From: an uncultured Prevotellaceae bacterium
Lineage (GTDB): Bacteria > Bacteroidota > Bacteroidia > Bacteroidales > Muribaculaceae
Length of the DNA: 64,000 nt
Assembly (NCBI GenBank): GCA_946406035.1
Contig: CAMJJG010000002.1
Coordinates: 49,633-113,632 of the forward strand
Reading direction: 5' to 3'
Part shown: one piece after another, positions 25,901 to 35,400 of the stretch
Position numbering within the stretch: the first letter of the stretch is position 1
Layout: each line of letters begins with the position of its first letter
Program-made: the position numbers and the translations under genes
Notes under the pieces: model-generated
The model's input: the letters and a program-made list of their open reading frames with translations, nothing else
Database searches by the model: none
What the model was told of the DNA's origin: nothing

Positions 25901-26911
25901 ATGGAAATCAACTACTATCTCAAGCACAACGCCCAGGGCACCGACGAGTCCTGGCACAACTGTCAATTCACGAGCGAGGCCGACCTCTCTGCCTTCTCAG
26001 CCCAGCCCCTTGTCTCCATCAATGGGCAGGCCTATCTGCGCCAGCACCACGTCACTTACCTCACCGGCAAGGACACATGCCGCGCCCACCATTTCGCCAA
26101 GCACCTCGCCATTCAACTCCTCAACACACCATCAGATTCGTCCATTTCCTGCAAGGTCCTCTGGATTGACACCCTCCACAGCCCTCACGCCTGTGCCTCC
26201 ATTTACCGCGAACTGATGGACCATGCCGCCGACAAGAATCAACTCCACTTCGTCTGTCTCGACGTTCTCGGTGACCAGCGCAACAACATCTATTGGCTCA
26301 ACCGCCAGATCGAAGCGCTCGTCTATCAGTTCAAGCCGCAACTCGTCGTTATTGACGACATTGACCACTTCTTCCCCCACTGCGGCATCAGTTTCGCAAC
26401 CGACTTCTGCCATTTCATTCGTGACGTCACCAACCATTCCCACACCGCTTTCCTCTGCATCGGCTACAACCACATGGGCAAGAACGCCTCTACCACTGGC
26501 AACATCGGCAAGTACCTCTTTCCTCAGGCCGACGACGTTTTCGCCCTATCTACCCAGCGCGGACTCACCACTGTGCGCCACGTCTGCGGCTACGACCTGC
26601 ACCGTGACCCCGACGACACCGAGTTCCGTTTCACCATCGGCAGTGACAACCTCCCCCACAAGGCCGATTCTCCGGCCAATACTACTGCTACTCCCATCGA
26701 CGATGCCACTCTTCAAGAGATTGTTAGCGACATCGTTACCCCAGGCCAGGACATCAACCCTCCAGACCTCATCCGTCAGATCTATGCACGTCATCGACAG
26801 CTCAGGCAGCAGATCCGCGACACAGCTCTTCTCAACCAGCTCTGTCGGCTCGGCCTCATCAATCCCGCAGCCACCCCAGTCGCTTGTGACGCGCCTCAAC
26901 AATCACAGTAA
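25901..26911 (+). CDS. Unknown protein resembling a RecA-like ATPase with a degenerate P-loop
   Basis: I do not recognise this 336-residue soluble protein. It has a RecA-like look: a strand and loop VTYLTGKDTCRAHHFAKHLA near residues 51-70 where a Walker A motif would be, and PQLVVIDDIDHFF (near 146-158), a good Walker B. The loop keeps GK but lacks the first glycine of GxxxxGKS/T, so nucleotide binding may be lost or changed. The N-terminus and the polar C-terminal third have no obvious match. It has its own promoter and no functional partner next to it. Confidence 0.55.
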   Translation: MEINYYLKHNAQGTDESWHNCQFTSEADLSAFSAQPLVSINGQAYLRQHHVTYLTGKDTCRAHHFAKHLAIQLLNTPSDSSISCKVLWIDTLHSPHACASIYRELMDHAADKNQLHFVCLDVLGDQRNNIYWLNRQIEALVYQFKPQLVVIDDIDHFFPHCGISFATDFCHFIRDVTNHSHTAFLCIGYNHMGKNASTTGNIGKYLFPQADDVFALSTQRGLTTVRHVCGYDLHRDPDDTEFRFTIGSDNLPHKADSPANTTATPIDDATLQEIVSDIVTPGQDINPPDLIRQIYARHRQLRQQIRDTALLNQLCRLGLINPAATPVACDAPQQSQ

Positions 26912-26960
26912 TTAACACTCTGTTAACACTTCCCCCTCACCTCTTCTAGCATCCTCTTCA

Positions 26961-26992
26961 TTTGCAATTCCAGCCATTTTACATTACCTTTG
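26961..26992 (+). promoter_or_regulatory. Complete promoter upstream of the putative secreted cysteine hydrolase
   Basis: TTTG (26961-26964), 20 bases, TACCTTTG (26985-26992), about 24 bases before the ATG at 27017. A GTTAACA-type inverted repeat lies slightly upstream near 26915. Confidence 0.7.
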
Positions 26993-27016
26993 TCACTTTA
27001 AAATGATTGACAAACG

Positions 27017-27991
27017 ATGAAAAGGGTATTAATTGCGATTTTGACCATACTGTGCCTCGTGGGCACTACCATGGCGCGCGACAAGGTCAACAACGACTGG
27101 CAGCGGGCCATGCTGGCAGCCATCGACTCATTTCCCGAGCGTGGCGGCTACTACACTGGTGGGCGCCCCAACCAGCTCTTTGCCAAGACGACCTGGCAGG
27201 GACTGCATGACGCCTTCCAGATGGGGCCCGGCGATGAGCGCCCCAGGTTTGACCCCTTGCTGGCGCAACCGTCTTTCTGCTCAAGCGCGACCTATTCAGT
27301 ATTGATCAAGGCATTGCTCATCTGGGACACCAGGCACCGCATCAAGCGCGAGGCGTGGATCAACATGAAGCCCTACGTCGGCATTGCCGATCAACTCAAT
27401 CCCACTGGCATGGGGCAGGACGACGGCATGGGATTCTGGGGGCGGGCCAACGCCAACGGGCCTGGGCTCGGAGTGCTCATTCATGAACTGGGCGCGGGCT
27501 ACAGTTTCACGGCCTTTCGCGGAGCATGCAGTGAGCGCAACCGCGAGACGCCTGGCGAACGATACCTCACCGACGCCGAGTGGTGCGCTCTCGACATCTG
27601 GGACAGGGCCGTGCCTGGCGACTTGATGAAAATATTCTGGAACCGCAATTCTAGCCGTGGCAGCGACAGCGGAGCCATCATCGGCTGCAACGATGACAAG
27701 GAGGCCGACCAGGAGGCTGGCCACAGCGTCATCTTTTTGGGGTGCCAGGGCGACACGGTCTCCTATTGGTCCTCCAACGGACCCGGCAAGCACCCTGAAC
27801 TCATGGGCTACAGCATCGGCCATTGCCACAAGAACGACATCCAGCGCGTGGTCTTTACGCGCATCACGCGACCACAGCGCTTCAATAACGCACGAAAAAT
27901 GGCGCCGACCGATGTCAACGCCTATCTCAGTGACCTCAATGGCAAGCGCCACAGCTCCACCGCCGAGATGCTACGCCAGTTGGGACTCTAG
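27017..27991 (+). CDS. Secreted protein, possible papain-like/NlpC-type hydrolase
   Basis: A 324-residue exported protein with a signal peptide (MKRVLIAILTILCLVGTTMA). PSFCSSATYSVLIKAL near residue 88 looks like a cysteine nucleophile at a helix start, and EAGHSVIFLGC near residue 235, followed by SYWSSNG, looks like the His strand of NlpC/P60 or CHAP hydrolases. If correct, it would cut peptides or peptidoglycan in the envelope. The assignment rests on motif shape alone. Its 3' end overlaps the convergent GIN-domain gene by four bases. Confidence 0.55.
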   Translation: MKRVLIAILTILCLVGTTMARDKVNNDWQRAMLAAIDSFPERGGYYTGGRPNQLFAKTTWQGLHDAFQMGPGDERPRFDPLLAQPSFCSSATYSVLIKALLIWDTRHRIKREAWINMKPYVGIADQLNPTGMGQDDGMGFWGRANANGPGLGVLIHELGAGYSFTAFRGACSERNRETPGERYLTDAEWCALDIWDRAVPGDLMKIFWNRNSSRGSDSGAIIGCNDDKEADQEAGHSVIFLGCQGDTVSYWSSNGPGKHPELMGYSIGHCHKNDIQRVVFTRITRPQRFNNARKMAPTDVNAYLSDLNGKRHSSTAEMLRQLGL

Positions 27992-28761
27992 TTGTTAGTG
28001 CCGCTCGGGGTGTAGCCCACCTTTCCACTGCCGGCAATGTTCTTGGTCAGGTTCTTGACCGAGCCCTTAAGGTTCACATCGCCACTACCGGCAATATCAA
28101 CCCTGGCTTTGTCGGCTTGGATATTCTGGCAGTTCACATTGCCACTGCCCGCAATATCGACTGTGAACGACTCACAGGTCATCGAGCCCAGGTTGATGTC
28201 TCCGCTGCCGGCAATATCGGCCGTTGCGCTCTGGATGGTTAATTGCCCGATCTCGATGTCGCCCGAGCCTGCAATTTCCATGTTGGCTTTCTGGCCGTCG
28301 ACGGCGACCAGCAAGATCTTGCCGCTGCCTGCGATCTCGCTGCGCAGCGCGGTAACCTTGATGGGACGGCTTGCGGTAAACGCGCCCGAGCCTGCAATTT
28401 CAATACCATCGATGACAGGCGATGACACGTGGATTCTAACGGTCTCAAACTTCACCGTGGGCTTGTTCACGGCACGGCGGATGCGCAACTCGTTATCCTT
28501 GACATAGATGGTCATTTCCTTCATTGCCTGTTCACTGGCCTCGACATTCACGGTGTATTGATCGCCTTGCTCATACGTGACCTTGAACGCGCCGGCGATT
28601 TCTACTTTGTCAAACGGTTCCATGCTGGTCAGTTTACCGGCATCCGGCACTTGGGTGGGAGTGCTGTCCTTGTCACCGTTTCCCAGGTTTACGCTGATGC
28701 ACGATGTCATCGTCATCGTTAGCACCACTGCCATTAGGCTCAACTTTAAGAATTTCTTCAT
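27988..28761 (-). CDS. GIN-domain (DUF2807) lipoprotein
   Basis: A 257-residue lipoprotein: MKKFLKLSLMAVVLTMTMTSC ends in a lipobox cysteine. The mature part is a regular beta-solenoid-like repeat with the step IAGSG appearing seven times at intervals of about 20 residues between 125 and 250 (IAGSGAF, IAGSGKI, IAGSGDI twice, IAGSGNV, IAGSGDV, IAGSGKV). The function of the family is unknown. The leader carries an ECF-type promoter (28801-28830), unlike the other genes here, so it probably answers to an envelope or nutrient signal. Confidence 0.85.
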   Translation of the reverse strand: MKKFLKLSLMAVVLTMTMTSCISVNLGNGDKDSTPTQVPDAGKLTSMEPFDKVEIAGAFKVTYEQGDQYTVNVEASEQAMKEMTIYVKDNELRIRRAVNKPTVKFETVRIHVSSPVIDGIEIAGSGAFTASRPIKVTALRSEIAGSGKILLVAVDGQKANMEIAGSGDIEIGQLTIQSATADIAGSGDINLGSMTCESFTVDIAGSGNVNCQNIQADKARVDIAGSGDVNLKGSVKNLTKNIAGSGKVGYTPSGTNN

Positions 28762-28800
28762 TGTTTCGTGTAATTATAGAGTTTTGATATATTCTCAGTC

Positions 28801-28830
28801 ATTAGACGTTCACCGGGTTTAAAAAGTTTC
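28801..28830 (-). promoter_or_regulatory. ECF-sigma-type promoter for the GIN lipoprotein
   Basis: On the minus strand GAAAC with a T-run (28821-28830) lies 17 bases before CGTCTAAT (28801-28808). This matches the GAAC/CGTC pattern used by extracytoplasmic-function sigma factors and differs from the housekeeping boxes elsewhere in the window. The predicted start is near 28795. The rest of the gap 28762-29062 shows no other gene. Confidence 0.5.
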
Positions 28831-29062
28831 AAAAATCCAATTCTTTAACTTCTGTTAACTATTATTTGACAATCAATGATTCATATCATTACCGGTTTTT
28901 CAGTGTTCTCTGCTATCGTTTAGCAGGCCTCCTGGCGGATAAAGCCATGAATAATATTATCATGGTTCTTTCGGCATATTATGGTGAATGCTTCAATTTT
29001 TATGTAGTTTTTCTATGTGCTGCTGCGTCTAACGGGTAAAAACAATAAAAAAATAAACTACT

Positions 29063-29806
29063 ATGAATACAACCGATAACAATAGCAACAAGCATAGCCT
29101 ACAAGAGCTCAAACAACGTAAGCGAGCCCTTGAATTGAAACGGATTAAATGGAACAGAACACTCATCGCAATACTGTCTGTTCTGGTTGCTGTAGTCCTT
29201 TTTTCCGACCTCTTCTTGACTGGAGACGTCAAAACAAGGTTTGGGGGAGTCTTATCTATAATATATATTCCCTTTTTGGGATATGTTGCCGTAAAGGCCA
29301 CCAAGTGGAATTGGGCAGTCAACGATGTGGACCGTGAAATCAAGAAGATCGAAGAGCAACAAACCGACATTCCTAACAAGAAAAAGCCGGCAAGTGGTTT
29401 CTTCTCAACACCCCATCACACGTGGGATGAGAAACTCGCCAAGGTTTTCGGGGTAATTGCCATCCTCATGATCTTCCTTTCTTTGGCGACTATCAATTTT
29501 TTAGGAGGTATCGACTTGATTCATTATGATTTTCCACGGTTGTTCAAGGCTAATTACTACTTGACTATGATGACTGCATTATGCCTAGGATGGTGCTCAA
29601 TAAGGTATCGTTCAGATTTGAGCTTAATGAGCCGCATTTGCCTTTGGTCTGCTGTCATTCTATTCTTAGCTTGTTTGCCATTGCTTTACATGGAATATAA
29701 GATTGGCGGTTGGATATTGTTTTTAGCGTTTATCCTAAGCGTTATTGACATGTTCCGATTCGAGAAAGAAGTTTATTTCCTCAAGCTAGACGATACGGAT
29801 AATTGA
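29063..29806 (+). CDS. Unknown polytopic membrane protein
   Basis: A 247-residue protein with a charged, coiled N-terminus (KHSLQELKQRKRALELKRIK), a helical hairpin (TLIAILSVLVAVVLFSDLF and VLSIIYIPFLGYVAV), a cytoplasmic loop and about four more spans (VFGVIAILMIFLSLA onward). I know no family. It is more AT-rich than the genes to its left and lies just outside the predicted left end of the island, so its origin is uncertain. Confidence 0.6.
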   Translation: MNTTDNNSNKHSLQELKQRKRALELKRIKWNRTLIAILSVLVAVVLFSDLFLTGDVKTRFGGVLSIIYIPFLGYVAVKATKWNWAVNDVDREIKKIEEQQTDIPNKKKPASGFFSTPHHTWDEKLAKVFGVIAILMIFLSLATINFLGGIDLIHYDFPRLFKANYYLTMMTALCLGWCSIRYRSDLSLMSRICLWSAVILFLACLPLLYMEYKIGGWILFLAFILSVIDMFRFEKEVYFLKLDDTDN

Positions 29807-29997
29807 TTCACGCAATGATAACCCAGTTCACACTAATGTCTATAGATAGTCAAAGGGTCGTTTAGGTTTCAAGCACCATCGATGATCCCCCGTTGGTGGC
29901 AATTGATAATCCGAGAGTTGAAGGCCCCCCCGCAACCCATAGGTACCAATCAGCCTAAGAGTCAAACTTTTTCCAGCAACATCCCATCAGAAAAACC

Positions 29998-30034
29998 AAA
30001 AAAGGCACCAAAACTCACCAAGTTTCAGCGCCTT
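29998..30034 (-). terminator. Displaced tRNA-type terminator at the left island end
   Basis: On the minus strand AAGGC (30034-30030) pairs with GCCTT (30006-30002), with AAAC/GTTT and wobble pairs inside, followed by six T. It lies just after the tRNA 3'-end fragment, as the terminator of the resident tRNA-Leu does at 40748-40790. Confidence 0.6.
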
Positions 30035-30061
30035 ACACTTAATTTCCAGTACCCAGAGCCG
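30026..30061 (+). repeat. Left attachment-like site: duplicate of tRNA-Leu 3' end
   Basis: GTACCCAGAGCCG (30049-30061) equals 13 bases of the tRNA-Leu 3' end at 40804-40816. CAGCGCCTTA (30026-30035) equals 40782-40791. The two blocks sit 23 bases apart start to start here and 22 there. The copy is not a whole tRNA; it is what a displaced 3' end looks like after integration into a tRNA gene. Confidence 0.7.
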
Positions 30062-30177
30062 AGCTATCTAGGGCTTCCCACTACGGCCCATTATCGCCCA
30101 CTAATGAATGATTAACAGGCAATAATAGTCTCTTCCCAAAAATATCAGTGAGCAATAGAAAGTCACATAAACATCAA

Positions 30178-30203
30178 AATGTTTTAGTAATGTTTTAGTA
30201 AAA
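30178..30203 (+). repeat. Left arm-type repeats, tandem
   Basis: Two tandem, overlapping copies of AATGTTTTAGTA; the 15-base stretch AATGTTTTAGTAAAA (30189-30203) recurs at 40734-40748 near the right end. Both sit just inside the core repeats, as integrase arm sites do. Otherwise the gap 29807-30396 holds no gene I can support. Confidence 0.45.
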
Positions 30204-30396
30204 CCAGAACAGAGGTGGGCGGTTATCTTTCATCGTTCTCCTCCATATTCTTCCAATTATTATCGTATAATAATCACTGGATGTTTTTGAGCAAGACCGC
30301 GACAGGGCGTGTCCTTAAGCCGTGATATTCGGGGCAATGTTGAGACATACTCAATGTCTTGAGATACTAATCGATTCTAGCTTCGTTCAGCAATAT

Positions 30397-30681
30397 TTAT
30401 CTGATGCCTCTCTTCAACGACCTTGTAGCATTCTCAGGATCGCGAATCAGCCAATCCAATGTAATGAAAGCGCCGATGGCCTTCATCCCATAGTCACGTC
30501 TCAGTTCGGCAAATGAGTAGTCCTGAATCTTCATGTTCGGTTCTTTTCCAGAAGTGACCCAACTGTCGAAAGCTTTTCTGACTTTTGGTTGAAAATGTTC
30601 AATTTTCTCAATAGTCTTTTCAATCATATGGCTTGGGTAGCCGTTATCAATTAAAAGTTGTCGTAATATCTGCTTATCCAT
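30397..30681 (-). CDS. Unknown small protein, last gene of the island operon
   Basis: A 94-residue, probably alpha-helical soluble protein (begins MDKQILRQLLIDNGYPSHM; has YSFAELRRDYGMKAIGAFI). It overlaps the end of the metallopeptidase-like gene by eight bases. I recognise no family. Its size, position right behind a putative effector and lack of signal peptide would suit an immunity or chaperone protein; that is inference from context only. Confidence 0.6.
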   Translation of the reverse strand: MDKQILRQLLIDNGYPSHMIEKTIEKIEHFQPKVRKAFDSWVTSGKEPNMKIQDYSFAELRRDYGMKAIGAFITLDWLIRDPENATRSLKRGIR

Positions 30682-31507
30682 AAACTAGCTCTCCTTTTCT
30701 CATAACACTATCTGCAAAATAGTTTGCATCTTTTTCGATTTCTTGATTCTCGTATGCTTCAAAATCATCTTCTGGTCTGATGTAATTTTTAAAGTTATCT
30801 TTCCACACATCGATGATGTTCTGCTTGACTGTTACAGAATCTGGATTTTGAATACATCTATTCTGGAATGCATGTCGAGATTCATGTAGAATTGTGTTCA
30901 TCAAGTCCCTGCAATCGTGGTTTTCAAGAAAACTTGAATTCAATTCCATCTTATTGGTTGCTGGATCATAACCACCTAGACTATTTTTGGGCATATCTGA
31001 AAAATCAAGTTTTGCATCAATACCCATTTGCTCTTTAACCTCATCATAGAAACTGGAGGCAATTTCACATCGTCCTTCAAGTCCCTTCTCGGCGAAATCC
31101 ATATCCAAACCCTCACCAAAGAAGTTTTGAACAACTTCAATGCAGCCTTTCTTCATCTCAACATCGTTGATTACTTCATTATCAGCAGACGTTTCACTCC
31201 AAGGCAATTTGAATTCGCTGAAAGGGTTGAACGACTGAACCTCGGATGTCGTCGCTTTTGCAAATCCCTCTGGACGTTGATGGATTTCCCAATGCCCAGC
31301 GTTCAGATATGGACTGTTCGGCTTGAGTTCTATGCCGTGAATCGCAAACTGCTGCATAACCTGCCTCCTGCTTTTAGGATTAGTCATCAGATTGTACTGG
31401 TTAACACCCATCTGATGAATATTCATAGTGAGCCGTTCACCTTTTGGGATGATATTGCCATCCCCCAAGTACATTTGATTACGGGCAACAAGTTCAAATA
31501 TAGCCAT
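30674..31507 (-). CDS. Putative effector with HExxH metallopeptidase motif
   Basis: A 277-residue protein. The N-terminal 80 residues (MAIFELVARNQMYLGDGNI) form a small domain of unknown type. The C-terminal part has ILHESRHAFQ, an HExxH zinc site at 208-212, and about 45 residues later QEIEKDANYFAD, where Glu258 could be the third zinc ligand; this pairing is typical of the metallopeptidase domains found in polymorphic toxins and in ImmA/IrrE-like proteins. It lacks a signal peptide. It starts two bases after the 95-residue gene and overlaps the last gene by eight. Peptidase activity is inferred from motif only. Confidence 0.6.
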   Translation of the reverse strand: MAIFELVARNQMYLGDGNIIPKGERLTMNIHQMGVNQYNLMTNPKSRRQVMQQFAIHGIELKPNSPYLNAGHWEIHQRPEGFAKATTSEVQSFNPFSEFKLPWSETSADNEVINDVEMKKGCIEVVQNFFGEGLDMDFAEKGLEGRCEIASSFYDEVKEQMGIDAKLDFSDMPKNSLGGYDPATNKMELNSSFLENHDCRDLMNTILHESRHAFQNRCIQNPDSVTVKQNIIDVWKDNFKNYIRPEDDFEAYENQEIEKDANYFADSVMRKGELVYG

Positions 31508-31509
31508 AA

Positions 31510-31797
31510 TTATACATACTCTAAAGCAAAGTTCATTTCAGACTCATCTCCATCCATTGCAGAAATGAACTCATCATAATACTTGTTCATAAATGTATTT
31601 CCCTTTTCGGTAAACATCCTTGAATGCAAGGATACTGAGTCATCAACACCCATTTGGACAATCTCTTGTCCTTCTGCTGATAATAGGTTGTTTTTCTCAC
31701 ACCATGATAATATAAAAGAGAAATGGCGAAGAACTGCATCTTTGTTTTCTCCTGCATCTATGTGCCATGCGACTTTGTCATAAACAGATGTTTTCAT
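31510..31797 (-). CDS. Unknown 95-residue protein between two putative effectors
   Basis: A small acidic soluble protein (MKTSVYDKVAWHIDAGENKD at the start; NKYYDEFISAMDGDE near the end). It follows the nuclease-like gene by one base and precedes the metallopeptidase-like gene by two. It resembles short helical proteins seen beside polymorphic toxins in Bacteroidetes, where immunity proteins sit directly downstream of the toxin. I do not recognise the family; the immunity role is a guess from position. Confidence 0.6.
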   Translation of the reverse strand: MKTSVYDKVAWHIDAGENKDAVLRHFSFILSWCEKNNLLSAEGQEIVQMGVDDSVSLHSRMFTEKGNTFMNKYYDEFISAMDGDESEMNFALEYV

Positions 31798-31798
31798 A

Positions 31799-32482
31799 TT
31801 ATGCCCTCCTTTCTATGTGAGTAGTTAAGTGGTCAGGAAGCTTAGCCAAGGTACCGTCATAAGTGCGGACGAAATTACCGCCAGCTTCACGAATACGTTC
31901 CTCTTTGGCCATTTGTTGAGTTTTGTCCGCTGTTTCAGATGTTACCTCTATAGAGTCGACAACAGAATTGTCTTTTACAACAACAAAATCTATTCGCCGT
32001 CTTTCCCCCGATATGGGATCTTGAACAATCTCCCCATTTTCATTTCGAAGATATGCCTCGGAAATAATATCATATCCTTTAGATTCAGGATACTTTTTGT
32101 CTAGTTCTTGCTCAACTTCACACTCTCTACGACAACCAGCTTCTTTATTTGCCTTTCCCATCCCTTCATCTAAGTCACTTATGGAATCAGGAATAACATC
32201 AGATTGTTCAGTGATGATATCTGAATCATTGACTTCTTGGCAATCATCCAATGGTTCGTTCAACTCCTTATCGGATAGAATGTCAACATTTTTTGACAAT
32301 TTTTCAAGTGGACATTCACCTTCATCTATGGCATCAAGATCTTCATTCAATTCACTAGATTCCAGGGGCTCATTCAAAACCTCGTCGGGCAGTAGCTGCT
32401 CGCCTTTAGACAACTCGGCGAGTGGAGATGTTGCTCCACCCCCGAGTTCTGTTCCTATTTCTGATAATATAAACGGATTCAT
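31799..32482 (-). CDS. Putative nuclease effector, PD-(D/E)xK-like C-terminus with repeated N-terminal motif
   Basis: A 227-residue protein. The acidic N-terminus carries two copies of a 25-residue unit, at 20-44 (PLAELSKGEQLLPDEVLNEP) and 58-82 (PLEKLSKNVDILSDKELNEP). The C-terminal domain, about 118-210, has SEAYLRNENGE, RRRIDFVVVKD and SIEVTSETADKT: Glu142, Asp165 and Glu179 fall where restriction-endonuclease-type toxins place catalytic acids, although the usual ExK is ExT here. No signal peptide. It overlaps the ATPase stop by four bases. The repeated N-terminus might be the tag read by the ATPase; that is speculation. Confidence 0.6.
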   Translation of the reverse strand: MNPFILSEIGTELGGGATSPLAELSKGEQLLPDEVLNEPLESSELNEDLDAIDEGECPLEKLSKNVDILSDKELNEPLDDCQEVNDSDIITEQSDVIPDSISDLDEGMGKANKEAGCRRECEVEQELDKKYPESKGYDIISEAYLRNENGEIVQDPISGERRRIDFVVVKDNSVVDSIEVTSETADKTQQMAKEERIREAGGNFVRTYDGTLAKLPDHLTTHIERRA

Positions 32483-35400
32483 CTCACGTGATTTTTAATG
32501 GATTTATACCAAGCAGAAAAAACTTGTTTCTGAGAGTCTTTTCCCTGTGTAGCGTGGTCTCGCATAAGACAGTGACTAGCAGGAAGCAAAAGAGGTTGGG
32601 GCAGTCCCTTTACGGCAGAACTAATCATCTCATACAGTTTGCTAGTCACTGATTCAAAGGACTTCAGCGTTCCAACCACTTTATTGACTTCACTTCTCAA
32701 CCCTAAGATCTCGGTTACAAGCCAACCTAACTCAACAAAATGATTATTCTGCCAAAGCTTTAGTTGATGAGTTAGTTTAAACTCTTCAACAGCATTAAAG
32801 ACAGCTATCTTGAGAACCGTAGCCATTGCAGAATTGCTTAGGTTTGAACTGATGAAATCAATATTCGGTTTGGGCGTAATCTTGGACTTAGTTCTCCCCA
32901 TGAGCAATAATTTCAGGATTTCCAAAGTCAGTTTAGGGTCATTATCCGAATTCAGCCCATCGTCAGGGTGGAACGTAAACGGTGTCTCTTTGCCGTCATA
33001 CTTGCCAATCTTGCATAAAACAGGCTCTTCCCAGTTGTTCTGGTAAACGACAGCAACACCTGTAGCAAGCTTAGCAATCTCGTCCACCTGATTATCCTTC
33101 ATAGCAGAAGCCTTGCCTGCCACCTCGCGGTCGGTGGTCTCAGGTAATCGCATGATAATCTTGGTGTTCGTGTTGCGAATGGCAGAGATGTCAACAGCGC
33201 CAGGTGATTGGTCAACGATAACAAAACCTTCGCCATAGGTTCGCATTTCGGCGATGGCATTAGATATCATTTCAACCGATTTTCCGGCTACATTTGCACT
33301 TTCCATACTTTGCTCTTGTGAGGTGCGCTTGAGGATGTTGTGGGCCTCTTCAAGCACTGTAATATGTCGCAATGAACTATTATGTTTGATGCTACTATTA
33401 GCGCGATACTCACTAAGACGCATGACTAAGATACCCATAATGAGCGACTTGGTCTCTTGAGAGCCAATGCGACTTAAGTCAATAATGACATTGCCATCGA
33501 ATAGAGTCTTATCACCGAGTTCGTTATGACAGAATATCTGTTTGCAGATACCATTGTTGAGCGACTTGACACGTGTTACAAGAGAACCTTGGTAATTGCT
33601 CTTTACCTCCTCAGAGTATGCTGAGTTGCTGATGACTAAAACCAAAGAATTTTGCAAATCAGCAAATGTCGGGAACAGTTCATTAGAATACTTGTTCACT
33701 GATGTATAGAGATTCCACCCACAATCCTCATAAGCATTGAGAATAGCCTCTTTGAGTACAGCAGGCATGGCTGCATACATCGGCCAGCATACATTAAAGA
33801 TTTCAATCAGACGATCAATGTGTTCAAGAACGTGAACACCTTCTGGAAATCGGAACGGATTGATTCTTAACAAGTCTGTAACCATGGGATTCGTACCATA
33901 AACATTGGCAATTTCTCCGAACACATCCTTGTATTCGCCTTTAGCGGGCTCAACGATCAAAAACTTAAGATCAGGATTATTTTTTCTGATTTGGTCCAGA
34001 AGATAATAGACAGTATTGCTCTTGCCACAGCCAGTAGACCCAGTGATAAAGGTGTGCTGTGTCAGACTCTTCGTGTCTAGGAACACTTTATTTTCTTCAT
34101 ATGGCATTCCCTGGTCAACGATGCAACCAAGTTCAATCCCATAGTTTGCCAATATTCCACTTGTAAGAACCACTTCCTTGCCGAGTGAAACGTGTTCAAC
34201 AACGGGGAAACCGGGTACAGATTTGCGGGGTAAGCCCATGAGCATGGCGACTTCCTTGCTGCTAAGCATTGAAGTGGCCAATAGCTGGGTCTCACTCATT
34301 AATACAGGGCTATTGTATTTGAATGTCGGATGTGTCAATGTGCCGACAGAGCTTATAATGTCAGCAAATTGATCATCATTATCCTGCCATGAATTAACAG
34401 CTGAGAATTCAACACCAGATTGCTCCCCCTGCATTATGGAGCGGAAAATCGCTGCACCGACCTCAGCTGTGGCTCTGTCTTGGCCGTATGAGAGGAAATA
34501 AGCTCCAGTGGACCACAAGCCGGTACTCTCACAAACCTCAAGTCTTTCCAGTTGTTTTTCAATTCGTTTTTGAACCTCTTGGATATGCTTGTCTTGGAGT
34601 GTTATCGTGAAATTCTTGGACGCCCCTACCTGTGAAGTAGTTCCATTTTGTTCATTGAAGCTTTCGGTTCGTCCTTTTGCCTCTGAATCACTGGAATTTG
34701 TAGTATGTGTGTCGCTTGAATTGGTGGTGTCCGATTCATTCTCAGCAACACTGTCACTTGTGCTCTTATTCTTGGTTTTTGCACCGACTGCACCACCGAT
34801 AGCAGCAGCGCCACCAGCGGCCATCATTCCGATTCCAACAGGGCCACCAAGCACGAAGCCTGCAATCATCAGTGGCTGGGCTAGTTTTCCAGCTTTTCCC
34901 CAGAAATTCTCTTTGGACTCACCCTTAGTTTCAGTATGGGTTTTAGTTGTTCCTGTGGTGTGGCTTTTCCCTTCAGTGTGAGCATCACTTACTCCTTCGG
35001 TATGCGTATAGGTGAGCGTGTTTGAGATGCCTTTAGTTCGGCTGTAAGCGTTGGACAAGGATTCATTGGTAGAATATGCCAGCTGTTTGGTCGCCATCGC
35101 CGATATCTCTGAATAAATGGACTCATAGCCTGCGCGAATAGCAGCAATTTCTTCGGGCATAGTGTTAGAGGCCAAAATGATTGCAGTGTAATCTTTACCC
35201 TGCATGGCAGTAGCAAATTTCTCAATGCCTTGGATGAAGTTGTCGTTTGTGTATTCCCCTTTACTGTTTTTATAGGAGGGGATACCAACACAAGAGCTTA
35301 TGCTGATGGCCTTTTGGATTCTTCCCTTCAACAATTCATCATGCGGTTTAGCTGTGGCATTAACACCTTGAATAGAGAAATCTTGAAGTTCAATCCCTGG

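Noticed and set aside
29882..30115. 77-codon frame across the left island end
   Set aside because: It covers the displaced tRNA fragment and terminator and has no family or promoter.
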